The translations under genes and the position numbers were made by a program. This document shows, in pieces, positions 46,647 to 54,104 of a DNA stretch of 64,000 nucleotides. The notes under the pieces were generated by a model. That model had not been told where the DNA came from. It saw only the letters and a list, made by a program, of their open reading frames with translations, and did not search any database. The stretch is taken from NCBI GenBank assembly GCA_050246115.1, contig JBFWWP010000003.1, positions 124,001-188,000 of the forward strand. Direction: 5' to 3'. This DNA comes from JBFWWP01 sp050246115 (GTDB taxonomy: Bacteria > Planctomycetota > UBA8108 > UBA1146 > JAJFFE01). Numbering within the stretch: the stretch's first letter is position 1; the number at the start of each line of letters is the position of its first letter.

Positions 46647-46958
46647 TTACTTCACCCGTTTGCGATAGAACGAAAAGTCTCGGGGCCGACCAAGCACGGT
46701 TCCTTGCGAGTAGCGTCCTCCTTCATGCGCGCTGTAATGACACGACCGGCAGAGAACCACGCAGTTGGCGAGCGAGGCGTCGCCGCGCTTGGCGATGGGG
46801 ACCAAGTGGTGGGCCTCCGCGGACTCACCGAAATCGTGAACTGCTCTTCCGGCGCAGCCAAGTGCTTGGATCTTGGTTCTGCACGACCCACAACGCCCCC
46901 CTTGACGCTCGAGAGCTGCTTCTCTTGTCGCCCTTGTGAACTCGTTGGGCCTCGTCAC
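46647..46958 (-). CDS. HNH endonuclease, translationally coupled to tssM
   Basis: This 103-residue protein has a compact zinc-type HNH domain: CGSC (first Cys pair), the catalytic AHHLVPIAKRGD, then NCVVLCRSCHYSAHEGG, giving the second Cys pair and final histidine. Such domains cut DNA with a divalent metal. GTG 46958 has AAAGGAG 8 bases upstream and overlaps the tssM stop as GTGA, so it is made together with a type VI secretion core protein. There is no signal peptide. It could be a small secreted nuclease effector without a visible immunity gene, or a passenger gene. The frame remains open upstream, but without homology. Confidence 0.85.
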   Translation of the reverse strand: MTRPNEFTRATREAALERQGGRCGSCRTKIQALGCAGRAVHDFGESAEAHHLVPIAKRGDASLANCVVLCRSCHYSAHEGGRYSQGTVLGRPRDFSFYRKRVK

Positions 46959-49900
46959 CTCACTGACTCCTTTCGTTCGATCCTGCGCGCCAAGTAAGCC
47001 AATTGCGGAAGCCCGCCTTGCCACGCCTCTCCGTTCCTCGTGAATCGCACTTCGAACTCCACGGTGACCACCGCTCCCGCTTGGAAGTTCAGCTCGCGGG
47101 CGACCAAGAAGTGACCTGGGGCCAACTCTCGCGCGTTCCGAAGGAGCTCGACCAGAGCAAAGGGCCCCGGCACGGCCACCAGATCTACGCGCCAACCCGA
47201 TCCCCGGTAGCCAACACCAGGCCGGATCCGGAGAGAGTCACTGAGCGCCTCGAATGAGACGTTCGCCGATTCCACATCGGGGCCGACCCAGGTGAGATCG
47301 TGGGAGGTTTGGTAGGACTCCCAGCGGCGCCCACCGACGATGAGTTGAATTCCGTGTGGCCAGGCCCCGGCCGACCATCGAGGTGGCCGGAACGTGACGC
47401 TGGCGATCCGTTCGGCCGGGTCCGCAGGAAAGAAGAACGCTGACGTTGTCACCGCCTGGTGCAACCACTCGCGTTGCTGCTGGGTGAAGGGCGACGAAGC
47501 ACAAGGGTCGATCGCGCCGCCGTGGAGCCATTGTCGCCTTGGGTCGACCTTGGAGCCGACCGCTTCGTAGAGCGCGCAGATCTGGGAGCCTTGCCCGAAC
47601 ACGTCCTCGAGAGCCTTCCACGGCACGTCGCACGAAAGCGCTCGACTCGACGGATCGTGCTCCAGCCCGGCGACCGCTCCGTCATGGTCTACTCTAAACT
47701 CTTGGAGTGCCGCTCGAGCTTCCTTGGCGAGCAGCTCCCGCGCGACATCAAAGAAGTGACCCAGCTTCTCGGGTCCGGGGTACACGGCCACCAATGCCTT
47801 CAGTCGGCGGAGTCGATTCGGGTCGGTCAGCCCGGTGGTCATCATTGCGGTGGTGAACTCGTCGAGCAGCGCGCCTTCCCCGGGCCCGAGACCGAGTTGG
47901 ACCGCACGACGCCAGTTGGGACTCTCGAGCACGCTTGCCCATGAGCCGTCCCGCTCGAGGCAGTCCTCGAGAGCGGTTCGAACGATCTCTTCGTAGCCAT
48001 CGCGCAATCCGGACCTCTGAGCCCGGCGCAAGTCGCCCAGGGTCCGCTCCTTCCACTCATGAACCCTTGCCACGAACTCTGGCATTCCCAACTGGGAGGC
48101 ACGCTCGGCCAGATCGTTCAAGAGCTCCATGTGACGCTGGAGAGATTCCAGAGCGTCGATTACAATTTTCCCTTGGAGCGCGCCGCCAAACGGTAAGGAG
48201 AGCGACGTACCCGACTCGCCCCTCGGAGGCGGCTGCCAACTCCTCAGAGCTTCGAACTCGCCCTGTAGCCGTTCTCGCAACGGTCTGCTGAGTTCCTCGA
48301 GTTCCTTCAGGAACGGTTGCGCGTGGAGGTCCTTTCGCTGGGTGAGTTCCGCTCGAACGTCGAGGTACTCCTTCGCGGCTTCGGTATCTTCTTTCTTCTG
48401 GACCCGTTTCGCGAACTGGTCCAGTCGTCCGAATGGTTCAGCAACCGGCGCGTCGCAGAAAGCGTCGATCCAAGTCCGCGCCTGCGTGAAGTGTCTTGGA
48501 TCAGAAAGGCGGGACCCCAGCTCTCCAAGCTCCGGCTCGAAGCCGGACAGACCCCACTCGTGGTAGGTCTCGGATCTGCGGTCGATCACTGCACGTAGGC
48601 GGGCTGCCTCGGCGACGAGAGCTGCGTCGAGCGATTCCTGGCTGGGCAACTCTGGCGGCACGGTGTCACCGCCTTCGTCACGACCGAACTGCTCGAGAAA
48701 CTCCGCGGCGCGAAGCACGCCTCGGTTCTCATCCGATGCGGACCACCTCCGAAGGAGCGCGGCTCGGGTTCCATCGGCGATCTGTCCCGGTTGCTTGACG
48801 CGTCCGAGCCCGTGATGATCGAGAAACGACCCGAGGGCGAAGGCGGCTGCGATGACGTCCGATCCGACTTCCGCCCTGCCGTGCGGCCAGGTCTTGCTCG
48901 TGGTCAGGGCGAGCCGGTCGAGCTCGAGCGGCCACGGGCTCGAGCCGTCGGCTGCGTCTGAGTCCTGCTCCTGAATTGCACTTCGCAACAGGGTGCTCGA
49001 GCGCTCGGCGTGCGACTCGAGACACGTCCGGCTCTGGTCTCGTAGACTGCGCAGCCATCGAGGAGGATCGTACAGGTGTCGGGCTGAAGTCAGGACGTTC
49101 ACGACCTCTCCCGAATCTCCAGACTTCAGCTCTCCAGACTTCAGCGCCAACGTGATCGCCTCCCGCTCCAGGGTGGCGGCTTCGGCTCGCCAATACTCGA
49201 CGACCGCGATGGCCGAGATCAGGCTCATCGCGATGACCGCGATGCAGACTCTCTTCAAGCCGCGCCGCCGCTGCTCGCGCCGCGTCCACTCGGGTCGAGT
49301 GGCCTCCTTCCACTCCCGCTCGAGCAACGAGCCCGCGAAGCACGGTCCGCTCGAGCCCCCGTCGCCCGCCTGAGGACCGGGCGAAACGCCGGCGAGGCCA
49401 GGACAGTAGCGATCGAGCAGGTCCTGCTCGAACTCCGAAGGCAGCGATCGGCCAACTCGGTTCGCGACAAAGGAGTGGCCCAGGACCGGGAGGCCGTCGA
49501 TCCCTAGGCCCTGGGAGGCTTGGGGGAGCAGACCCCACGAACGTTCGCGCAGCCGCCCGGCGAAACGCGGCAGCTCGGCCGCGAAGCGCTGAGCGCCGTC
49601 GCTCGGGCAGCGGGTGAGCACGAGTTCGCGCAGATACGCGAGCCGATCCCGGAGCCGTCGCGCGGCCGCGTCGGCATCTCCACCGAGGTCGAGGTCGATC
49701 GGCTGCGCACTCGCCGCCGGGCACGCTCTGGCGAGCGCCGGCAGGAAGCCCGACCCACCCGCGACCCGGTCGACATGGGTCGCAACGATGCGTACGGGAA
49801 GACGGACACCGAGCACGATCTCGATCTGAGTCAGTGCGTGGCGCAGCCCCGCCTGCTGCTCGTCGCTCGGTTCTGCATCGGCGATGCACACGAGCGCCGA

Positions 49901-50392
49901 GTTGACTCCTCCTGAACCTCGGACGCGTCGCAGCGCTCGCAGCTCCTCGAACAAGCGCGGGTCATCGCTCGAGAGCTCGACCACGAGTCCATGTGCCGTC
50001 AGATGGACTCGCGACTCGGTGCCGAAGCGCTTGGCCCCCAGAGCTCCGTGGATCAAGGACGATTTGCCCACGCCCGCTGGACCGATGACCAACACACACG
50101 GAAGGCGCCGAGCCCGACGGACCGACGTGTGCCGTTCCGCAATCTGCTCGCGGTACTCCCGTTCCAGGGCGGTCTCCGGACGGCGCTTGGCGGCGAAGCG
50201 AATCACCGTGAAGATCCCGATGCCGGCACCGAGCGCCCCGAGCCCAGCGCGTAGCGACCAGGGCGCTGCGAGCAGAAGGGCCAACACGCCGACCCAGCCA
50301 ACGACCCACACCACGCCACGGCGGGCGTCGATCATCCGACCGATCATCGGCAGCCCCTTCTTGCAGCGGGACGTCACCGACCCCAGGTTCAT
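46955..50392 (-). CDS. tssM: Type VI secretion membrane-complex protein TssM (IcmF)
   Basis: This 1145-residue inner-membrane protein forms the trans-envelope channel with TssL and TssJ. Two membrane segments lie near 27-45 and 48-66, followed by a cytoplasmic GTPase-like domain with Walker A GPAGVGKS (104-111). A third segment (VCIAVIAMSLISAIAVVEYW, about 380-400) leads to the long periplasmic part, whose C-terminal beta domains bind TssJ. The length is normal for the family. ATG 50392 follows GGGGG and overlaps the tssL stop as ATGA. A 15-bp in-frame duplication encodes LKSGE-LKSGD just after the third membrane segment. The frame is open far upstream, but only with shadow sequence of tssL. 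Confidence 0.95.
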   Translation of the reverse strand: MNLGSVTSRCKKGLPMIGRMIDARRGVVWVVGWVGVLALLLAAPWSLRAGLGALGAGIGIFTVIRFAAKRRPETALEREYREQIAERHTSVRRARRLPCVLVIGPAGVGKSSLIHGALGAKRFGTESRVHLTAHGLVVELSSDDPRLFEELRALRRVRGSGGVNSALVCIADAEPSDEQQAGLRHALTQIEIVLGVRLPVRIVATHVDRVAGGSGFLPALARACPAASAQPIDLDLGGDADAAARRLRDRLAYLRELVLTRCPSDGAQRFAAELPRFAGRLRERSWGLLPQASQGLGIDGLPVLGHSFVANRVGRSLPSEFEQDLLDRYCPGLAGVSPGPQAGDGGSSGPCFAGSLLEREWKEATRPEWTRREQRRRGLKRVCIAVIAMSLISAIAVVEYWRAEAATLEREAITLALKSGELKSGDSGEVVNVLTSARHLYDPPRWLRSLRDQSRTCLESHAERSSTLLRSAIQEQDSDAADGSSPWPLELDRLALTTSKTWPHGRAEVGSDVIAAAFALGSFLDHHGLGRVKQPGQIADGTRAALLRRWSASDENRGVLRAAEFLEQFGRDEGGDTVPPELPSQESLDAALVAEAARLRAVIDRRSETYHEWGLSGFEPELGELGSRLSDPRHFTQARTWIDAFCDAPVAEPFGRLDQFAKRVQKKEDTEAAKEYLDVRAELTQRKDLHAQPFLKELEELSRPLRERLQGEFEALRSWQPPPRGESGTSLSLPFGGALQGKIVIDALESLQRHMELLNDLAERASQLGMPEFVARVHEWKERTLGDLRRAQRSGLRDGYEEIVRTALEDCLERDGSWASVLESPNWRRAVQLGLGPGEGALLDEFTTAMMTTGLTDPNRLRRLKALVAVYPGPEKLGHFFDVARELLAKEARAALQEFRVDHDGAVAGLEHDPSSRALSCDVPWKALEDVFGQGSQICALYEAVGSKVDPRRQWLHGGAIDPCASSPFTQQQREWLHQAVTTSAFFFPADPAERIASVTFRPPRWSAGAWPHGIQLIVGGRRWESYQTSHDLTWVGPDVESANVSFEALSDSLRIRPGVGYRGSGWRVDLVAVPGPFALVELLRNARELAPGHFLVARELNFQAGAVVTVEFEVRFTRNGEAWQGGLPQLAYLARRIERKESVR
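49116..49145. repeat. In-frame 15-bp tandem duplication inside tssM
   Basis: Two identical copies of TCTCCAGACTTCAGC (49116-49130, 49131-49145) lie head to tail. On the coding strand they give a five-residue repeat, LKSGE then LKSGD, in the periplasmic part close to the membrane. Confidence 0.85.
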
Positions 50393-51069
50393 CGCGCACC
50401 CCCTTCGACTTCGATGTTCGTCTCGGGATAGACCCGGGCCCAGCTCTGCTCGACCCATCGGTGACCCACGACGGCGACGGCAACCGTTCCGGCAACGAGC
50501 AGAACCCAGGTCAGGACCTCGGAGAGTCGCGAGCGTTCCGGGCGTCCTGCGGCGTGCTTCGCCGATTGCGACGAGGAACCCAACAGCGGCAGCCGACGAG
50601 CGACCTCCTCGCGCAAACGCTCCAGCTCCCGCGGTCGCTCGAAGAGCCTCCCTGCGAACCCAAGACCCAATGCCGTGTGAAACACTTCGAGAACCTCCCG
50701 CGGCGCCTGCGGTCGCTCGAGCCAGCGATCCAGCCGCTCGAAGAAGCCGCGTCCGCGTTCCTTGGTGCCAAAGAGCTCGAACTCGAGCGGGCGTCCCTCC
50801 CACGCCGCACGAAACCCATCGTCGCCACCGCCGAGCGTGAGTCGCTCGTCGACCAGTGATGCGACCGCGTAACGCGCATCGTCCAAACCTTGCCGCGATC
50901 CGGTCCAGGTGCGCGAGACCTCGGTTTCCGCGTCCCGTAGGGCGCTCACCAGAGCCTCCCGCACCTCTGCCACATTCACCGGATCTGCGGCGCCGCTGCC
51001 GCCGGCTCGGATTCGATCGTCGATCGCGAGCGCCAGAGAGAAGACACGGAACCAAGGGTTGGTATTCAT
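50389..51069 (-). CDS. tssL: Type VI secretion membrane-complex protein TssL (DotU family)
   Basis: This 226-residue protein has the TssL layout: a cytoplasmic helical domain (about 1-175) and one C-terminal membrane segment (LTWVLLVAGTVAVAVVGHRW). It lacks a peptidoglycan-binding extension. The DotU core includes ARYAVASLVDERLTL and EFELFGTKERGRGFFERLDRW with EVFHTALGLGFAGR. It joins TssM and TssJ in the membrane complex and recruits the baseplate through TssK. ATG 51069 has GGAGG 7 bases upstream and overlaps the tssK stop (ATGA); its TGA overlaps tssM. Gene order J-K-L-M supports the assignment. Confidence 0.94.
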   Translation of the reverse strand: MNTNPWFRVFSLALAIDDRIRAGGSGAADPVNVAEVREALVSALRDAETEVSRTWTGSRQGLDDARYAVASLVDERLTLGGGDDGFRAAWEGRPLEFELFGTKERGRGFFERLDRWLERPQAPREVLEVFHTALGLGFAGRLFERPRELERLREEVARRLPLLGSSSQSAKHAAGRPERSRLSEVLTWVLLVAGTVAVAVVGHRWVEQSWARVYPETNIEVEGGAR

Positions 51070-52415
51070 ACGCCCGCCTCCTTCCGTGCGCACACGCGCC
51101 ACAGACTCACTTCACGGACCGGACGGTCCAGGGTGCCCATGCACCGGGCGGCCAACTCTCCCGACTCGCGCACCGCCGCCGCTTCGACCCCCTGCAAGTC
51201 GAGCCAGAGCCAATGGCGGCCCTCCTCAGGAGGAAGACCCCACGTCGCAGGATCCTCTACGGGTCGCAGCGGGATCATGGGAATGTTCCGCCCCTTGATG
51301 CGCTCCAGTTCGCTTGGCGACGCGACACACACGTGGCTCGCCGTGTCGGTCGCGGAATCCCCGAGACCGGGATCGCCTCGAAGCTCGAGGACGAGCGACC
51401 GCGCCTCGTCGATCCAATCGGCCGGCAGACGCACGCGCCAACCGCCGAGTACGTCATCGCGATCGAGTACGACGTGAGGAATCGACTCGATCGCCGAGTC
51501 GCGAAGGAGCGCGTCCAACTCGATGTCGAGCGAGTCGACCCGCACGTGTGGATGGCGAGGATCGAAGGGCGGTTGCTCGGGGAGCTCGCGCCCTGCGAGA
51601 GCCGTGACCTCCGCAACCCACACCTCGAGCGGTGCCACGGTCGCACGCGCCGGTGTTCGCGGCGCGGCGAGAAGACCGTCGAGCTGCGCGAGCGCGCGAG
51701 CCGAAGCAGCAAGACGAAGGTGATCGATGGCGTCACTGCGGGACGGCGCCCGAGTCCGCGCGATCCGCCCGCGGACTCGGCGAAGGTCATCCGCGATGCG
51801 CGAACGGAAACGGCGGATCCGCCTCCAGAGCGCTTGCCCCGGGACGCAGGCTCCACTGGGTGGGAGAAAACTCGGATCCACCGCGAACCCGACTCGGTCG
51901 TCGGACCCCGCGCGAGTGACCCGAAGCAAGGGGACTCCCCACTCCGACGGATCTTCGTTGCCTTGAATCACGAGTCGAGCGCGTCGGCGCCGGACCGGAA
52001 CGGGATCGGTTCGAGGGGCGCCATCCGCGTCCACCAACTCGACGTCGTCGATGACGTACACGCGCTCGAGCTCGCGCTCCGAGTAGACGCCGACGCGCGG
52101 AAGCCGGGGAACCGCGAGCGCCACGATCACACTCGTCGAGTCGGGGTCCAGCGGGAGTTCCGGCGGCAGGACCCCGGCGCCGGGCGCCGCGAACCAGCTT
52201 CGGTCGGGGAGACCGACCTCGAGTTCGACCAAACTGATGACGCCGTCCGATCGCAAGCGTTCGTGATCGATCTCGACGCGGTGCACGCCGTCGTGAAGCT
52301 CACCCGCCCAATGGGACGCGGTCGCGTTCCAGGTCTGCCCGAGGTAATCCAGGTGCGCCGGGCCCAAGAAGAGCCCTTCCTCCCAGTGAATCTCCGGGAC
52401 CCAACGTTGACGCAT
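51066..52415 (-). CDS. tssK: Type VI secretion baseplate protein TssK
   Basis: This 449-residue protein connects the baseplate wedge (TssEFG) to the membrane complex. It begins VPEIHWEEGLFLGPAHLD, the characteristic TssK N-terminus, and contains the conserved GFAVDPSFLPPSG in the middle. The C-terminal domain carries HWLWLDLQG. ATG 52415 overlaps the TAA of the upstream gene as TAATG, and GGAAGGAGAGGG lies just before. The frame is open upstream without homology. Length and order agree with the family. Confidence 0.95.
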   Translation of the reverse strand: MRQRWVPEIHWEEGLFLGPAHLDYLGQTWNATASHWAGELHDGVHRVEIDHERLRSDGVISLVELEVGLPDRSWFAAPGAGVLPPELPLDPDSTSVIVALAVPRLPRVGVYSERELERVYVIDDVELVDADGAPRTDPVPVRRRRARLVIQGNEDPSEWGVPLLRVTRAGSDDRVGFAVDPSFLPPSGACVPGQALWRRIRRFRSRIADDLRRVRGRIARTRAPSRSDAIDHLRLAASARALAQLDGLLAAPRTPARATVAPLEVWVAEVTALAGRELPEQPPFDPRHPHVRVDSLDIELDALLRDSAIESIPHVVLDRDDVLGGWRVRLPADWIDEARSLVLELRGDPGLGDSATDTASHVCVASPSELERIKGRNIPMIPLRPVEDPATWGLPPEEGRHWLWLDLQGVEAAAVRESGELAARCMGTLDRPVREVSLWRVCARKEAGV

Positions 52416-52930
52416 TAGCCCTCTCCTTCCTTCGAGGCCGCCGCCCGCGGGGAATCCGCTCGGAGGGGCCACAGGTCCACCGCGAGGTCGTCGGTCACGT
52501 GAAGGCCCAACCGCGAACGCCACAGCTCACGCGAGAACAGCCGGCAACGCACGAAGCCATCCTCACCCACGCCCATCCCGCGAACGATCACGAGAACGCC
52601 AGCCGTCGATCGTGCGAAGTCGACGGTGACCACCGGGATCTCGTGTCCCAAGTCGTGGCACCCCGGGACGAAGAGGTACTCGTCGTCGAAGCGCCGCCGG
52701 GACAACTCGGTTGCGAGAAGCGCGGGTGCGGGCGAATCCGTTCGGTAGCGTTCGAACTCAGCCTTCGAAAGCGGCACAACGACCAGCTCGGCCCCGTGCC
52801 CGCCCGCTACCCCGTCGTCGAAGGTGACCCGAGCCGAGGCTCGGCACCCCGAGGCTGCGGTGAGCGCCACGACCGCGAGCACAAGGACCCGTTGGAGACA
52901 CCGCCACTGGGTGTTCGAATCGAAAGACAT
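52415..52930 (-). CDS. tssJ: Type VI secretion lipoprotein TssJ-like
   Basis: This 171-residue protein starts with a lipoprotein signal (LVLAVVALTAASGC, cysteine at about residue 28) and has a small beta-rich body, as expected for the outer-membrane lipoprotein TssJ that contacts the periplasmic end of TssM. ATG 52930 follows GGGAGGAA. Sequence resemblance alone is modest; the assignment rests mainly on lipoprotein type, size and its place as the first gene of the J-K-L-M run. It is transcribed away from the plus-strand gene at 53113, with 182 bases between. Confidence 0.78.
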   Translation of the reverse strand: MSFDSNTQWRCLQRVLVLAVVALTAASGCRASARVTFDDGVAGGHGAELVVVPLSKAEFERYRTDSPAPALLATELSRRRFDDEYLFVPGCHDLGHEIPVVTVDFARSTAGVLVIVRGMGVGEDGFVRCRLFSRELWRSRLGLHVTDDLAVDLWPLRADSPRAAASKEGEG

Positions 52931-53112
52931 GACTTCCTCCCGTCCGACCGAGAACGTCCGGGGGCGGGTCGTGTGCTGTTCTTCCTTGCTCGCCATCCAG
53001 GAATGGGAGAATCTCGCAAAGTTCCACGACACAGAGCACGCGGTCGTACGTTCTCCATCGGGCGGGCGATTTCATTTCGAACCCCGACCCCGCACCCGAT
53101 GGAGGGAGTCCC

Positions 53113-53499
53113 ATGACTCGAGTCCGCACCGCGCCCCGCATGCTCAACCCGGCGGTCACGTCCGAGTGCGGCGCGGCCGCCTTGGTCGTTTTCGATCTCG
53201 TTCCCCCCGCCCTCTGCGCGGCGGGTGCCTACGTCCTTCAACCTCAACTGTGCGGTCCATGGCTGTGGCTGAGCCGACATCCTGCGTATGCGCAGATCCT
53301 CAAACTCGCCACTGTCCAGGGATGCACAGTGGTTGCCGAGCAGGGACCTGCCACCGTTCGCGTCGTGGTCCGCGACGCGAAACGAGCGGCAGCGGAAGGG
53401 CTCCGGACCTACCGGGCGCTGAACACGGCGGAAGGGATGAGCTGGCTCCTGCGCTATCTCACCTCGCAGCGAGCAGAGTGCCCAAGAAATGGGCGATGA
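53113..53499 (+). CDS. Hypothetical protein in the type VI cluster
   Basis: This 128-residue protein has a good ribosome binding site (GGAGGGAG before ATG 53113) but no recognised family. Its middle has a moderately hydrophobic stretch (ALVVFDLVPPALCAAGAYVL), perhaps buried helix or membrane segment, and its second half is alpha-helical and basic (VRDAKRAAAEGLRTYRALN). It starts divergently from tssJ and ends 88 bases before the ECF sigma gene, which suggests cotranscription with the sigma factor and kinase. A regulatory or effector role is open. Confidence 0.6.
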   Translation: MTRVRTAPRMLNPAVTSECGAAALVVFDLVPPALCAAGAYVLQPQLCGPWLWLSRHPAYAQILKLATVQGCTVVAEQGPATVRVVVRDAKRAAAEGLRTYRALNTAEGMSWLLRYLTSQRAECPRNGR

Positions 53500-53587
53500 T
53501 CACGTTAGAACACCCGAAAGCTCCAGGTTTCGTCGAGCGCAAGGGTGTGGGAGACTCGCGGGGTTGTCTCGGGAAGGGGGATCAGCA

Positions 53588-54103
53588 ATGAATCGTGACG
53601 AAGAAAACAGGTTCCAGCGCCTGTACCCGAAGCTCTTGGCGGAAGCCCGTCGTCAAGTGAGTCGTTCCCGGGTCGGCCTCGATCCCGAAGACCTCGTGAG
53701 CACCACCTATCGACGCGCCGTCAGCGATGGCGCGTCCGACCGATCTCGATGGTCCGACGACGAGCACATGGTCAATTACTTTCGGGGGTCGATCAAGCAC
53801 CGCGTCATCGACGAAGTGAGACGACGACGCGTGCGAAAGGCAGTCTCGGGTTCCAAAGTGGAGCCTGCGGCTACCGGACCCCGGCCCAGTCAGCTCGCCA
53901 AGACTCGCGAGCGGCAAGAGCGTGTGGCGGCGATCGTCGCCCACCTCACGCAGGACGAGCGGAACGTGCTGCGCGAGATGTACGAGAACGACCTGAGCCT
54001 GCGTGAGACCGCACGAGTGCTCGGACAGACCTTCGGCTGGGTTCGCGCGAGGTGGGACTCCGCGAGGCGAGCGCTCGAAGCGCGACTCCCGCGGACGCTG
54101 TGA
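53588..54103 (+). CDS. ECF sigma factor
   Basis: This 171-residue sigma factor has region 2 (EENRFQRLYPKLLAEARR, DPEDLVSTTYRRAV, and HRVIDEVRRRRVRK for promoter melting) and region 4 (LTQDERNVLREMYENDLSL, RETARVLGQTFGWVRARW). ATG 53588 follows GGGAAGGGGG. The kinase gene starts one base after its stop, so the two form a pair. In known sigma-kinase pairs, such as EcfP/PknT of Vibrio, a Ser/Thr kinase activates the sigma factor by phosphorylation. Here region 2 keeps its acidic residues, which EcfP-type factors lack, so regulation may instead use the zinc motif of the kinase. Both flanking blocks are type VI genes, the likely regulon. Confidence 0.9.
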   Translation: MNRDEENRFQRLYPKLLAEARRQVSRSRVGLDPEDLVSTTYRRAVSDGASDRSRWSDDEHMVNYFRGSIKHRVIDEVRRRRVRKAVSGSKVEPAATGPRPSQLAKTRERQERVAAIVAHLTQDERNVLREMYENDLSLRETARVLGQTFGWVRARWDSARRALEARLPRTL

Positions 54104-54104
54104 C

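Noticed and set aside
50856..52418. Open frame of 520 codons antisense to tssK
   Set aside because: Shadow frame; tssK on the minus strand has the diagnostic N-terminus and overlapping neighbours.
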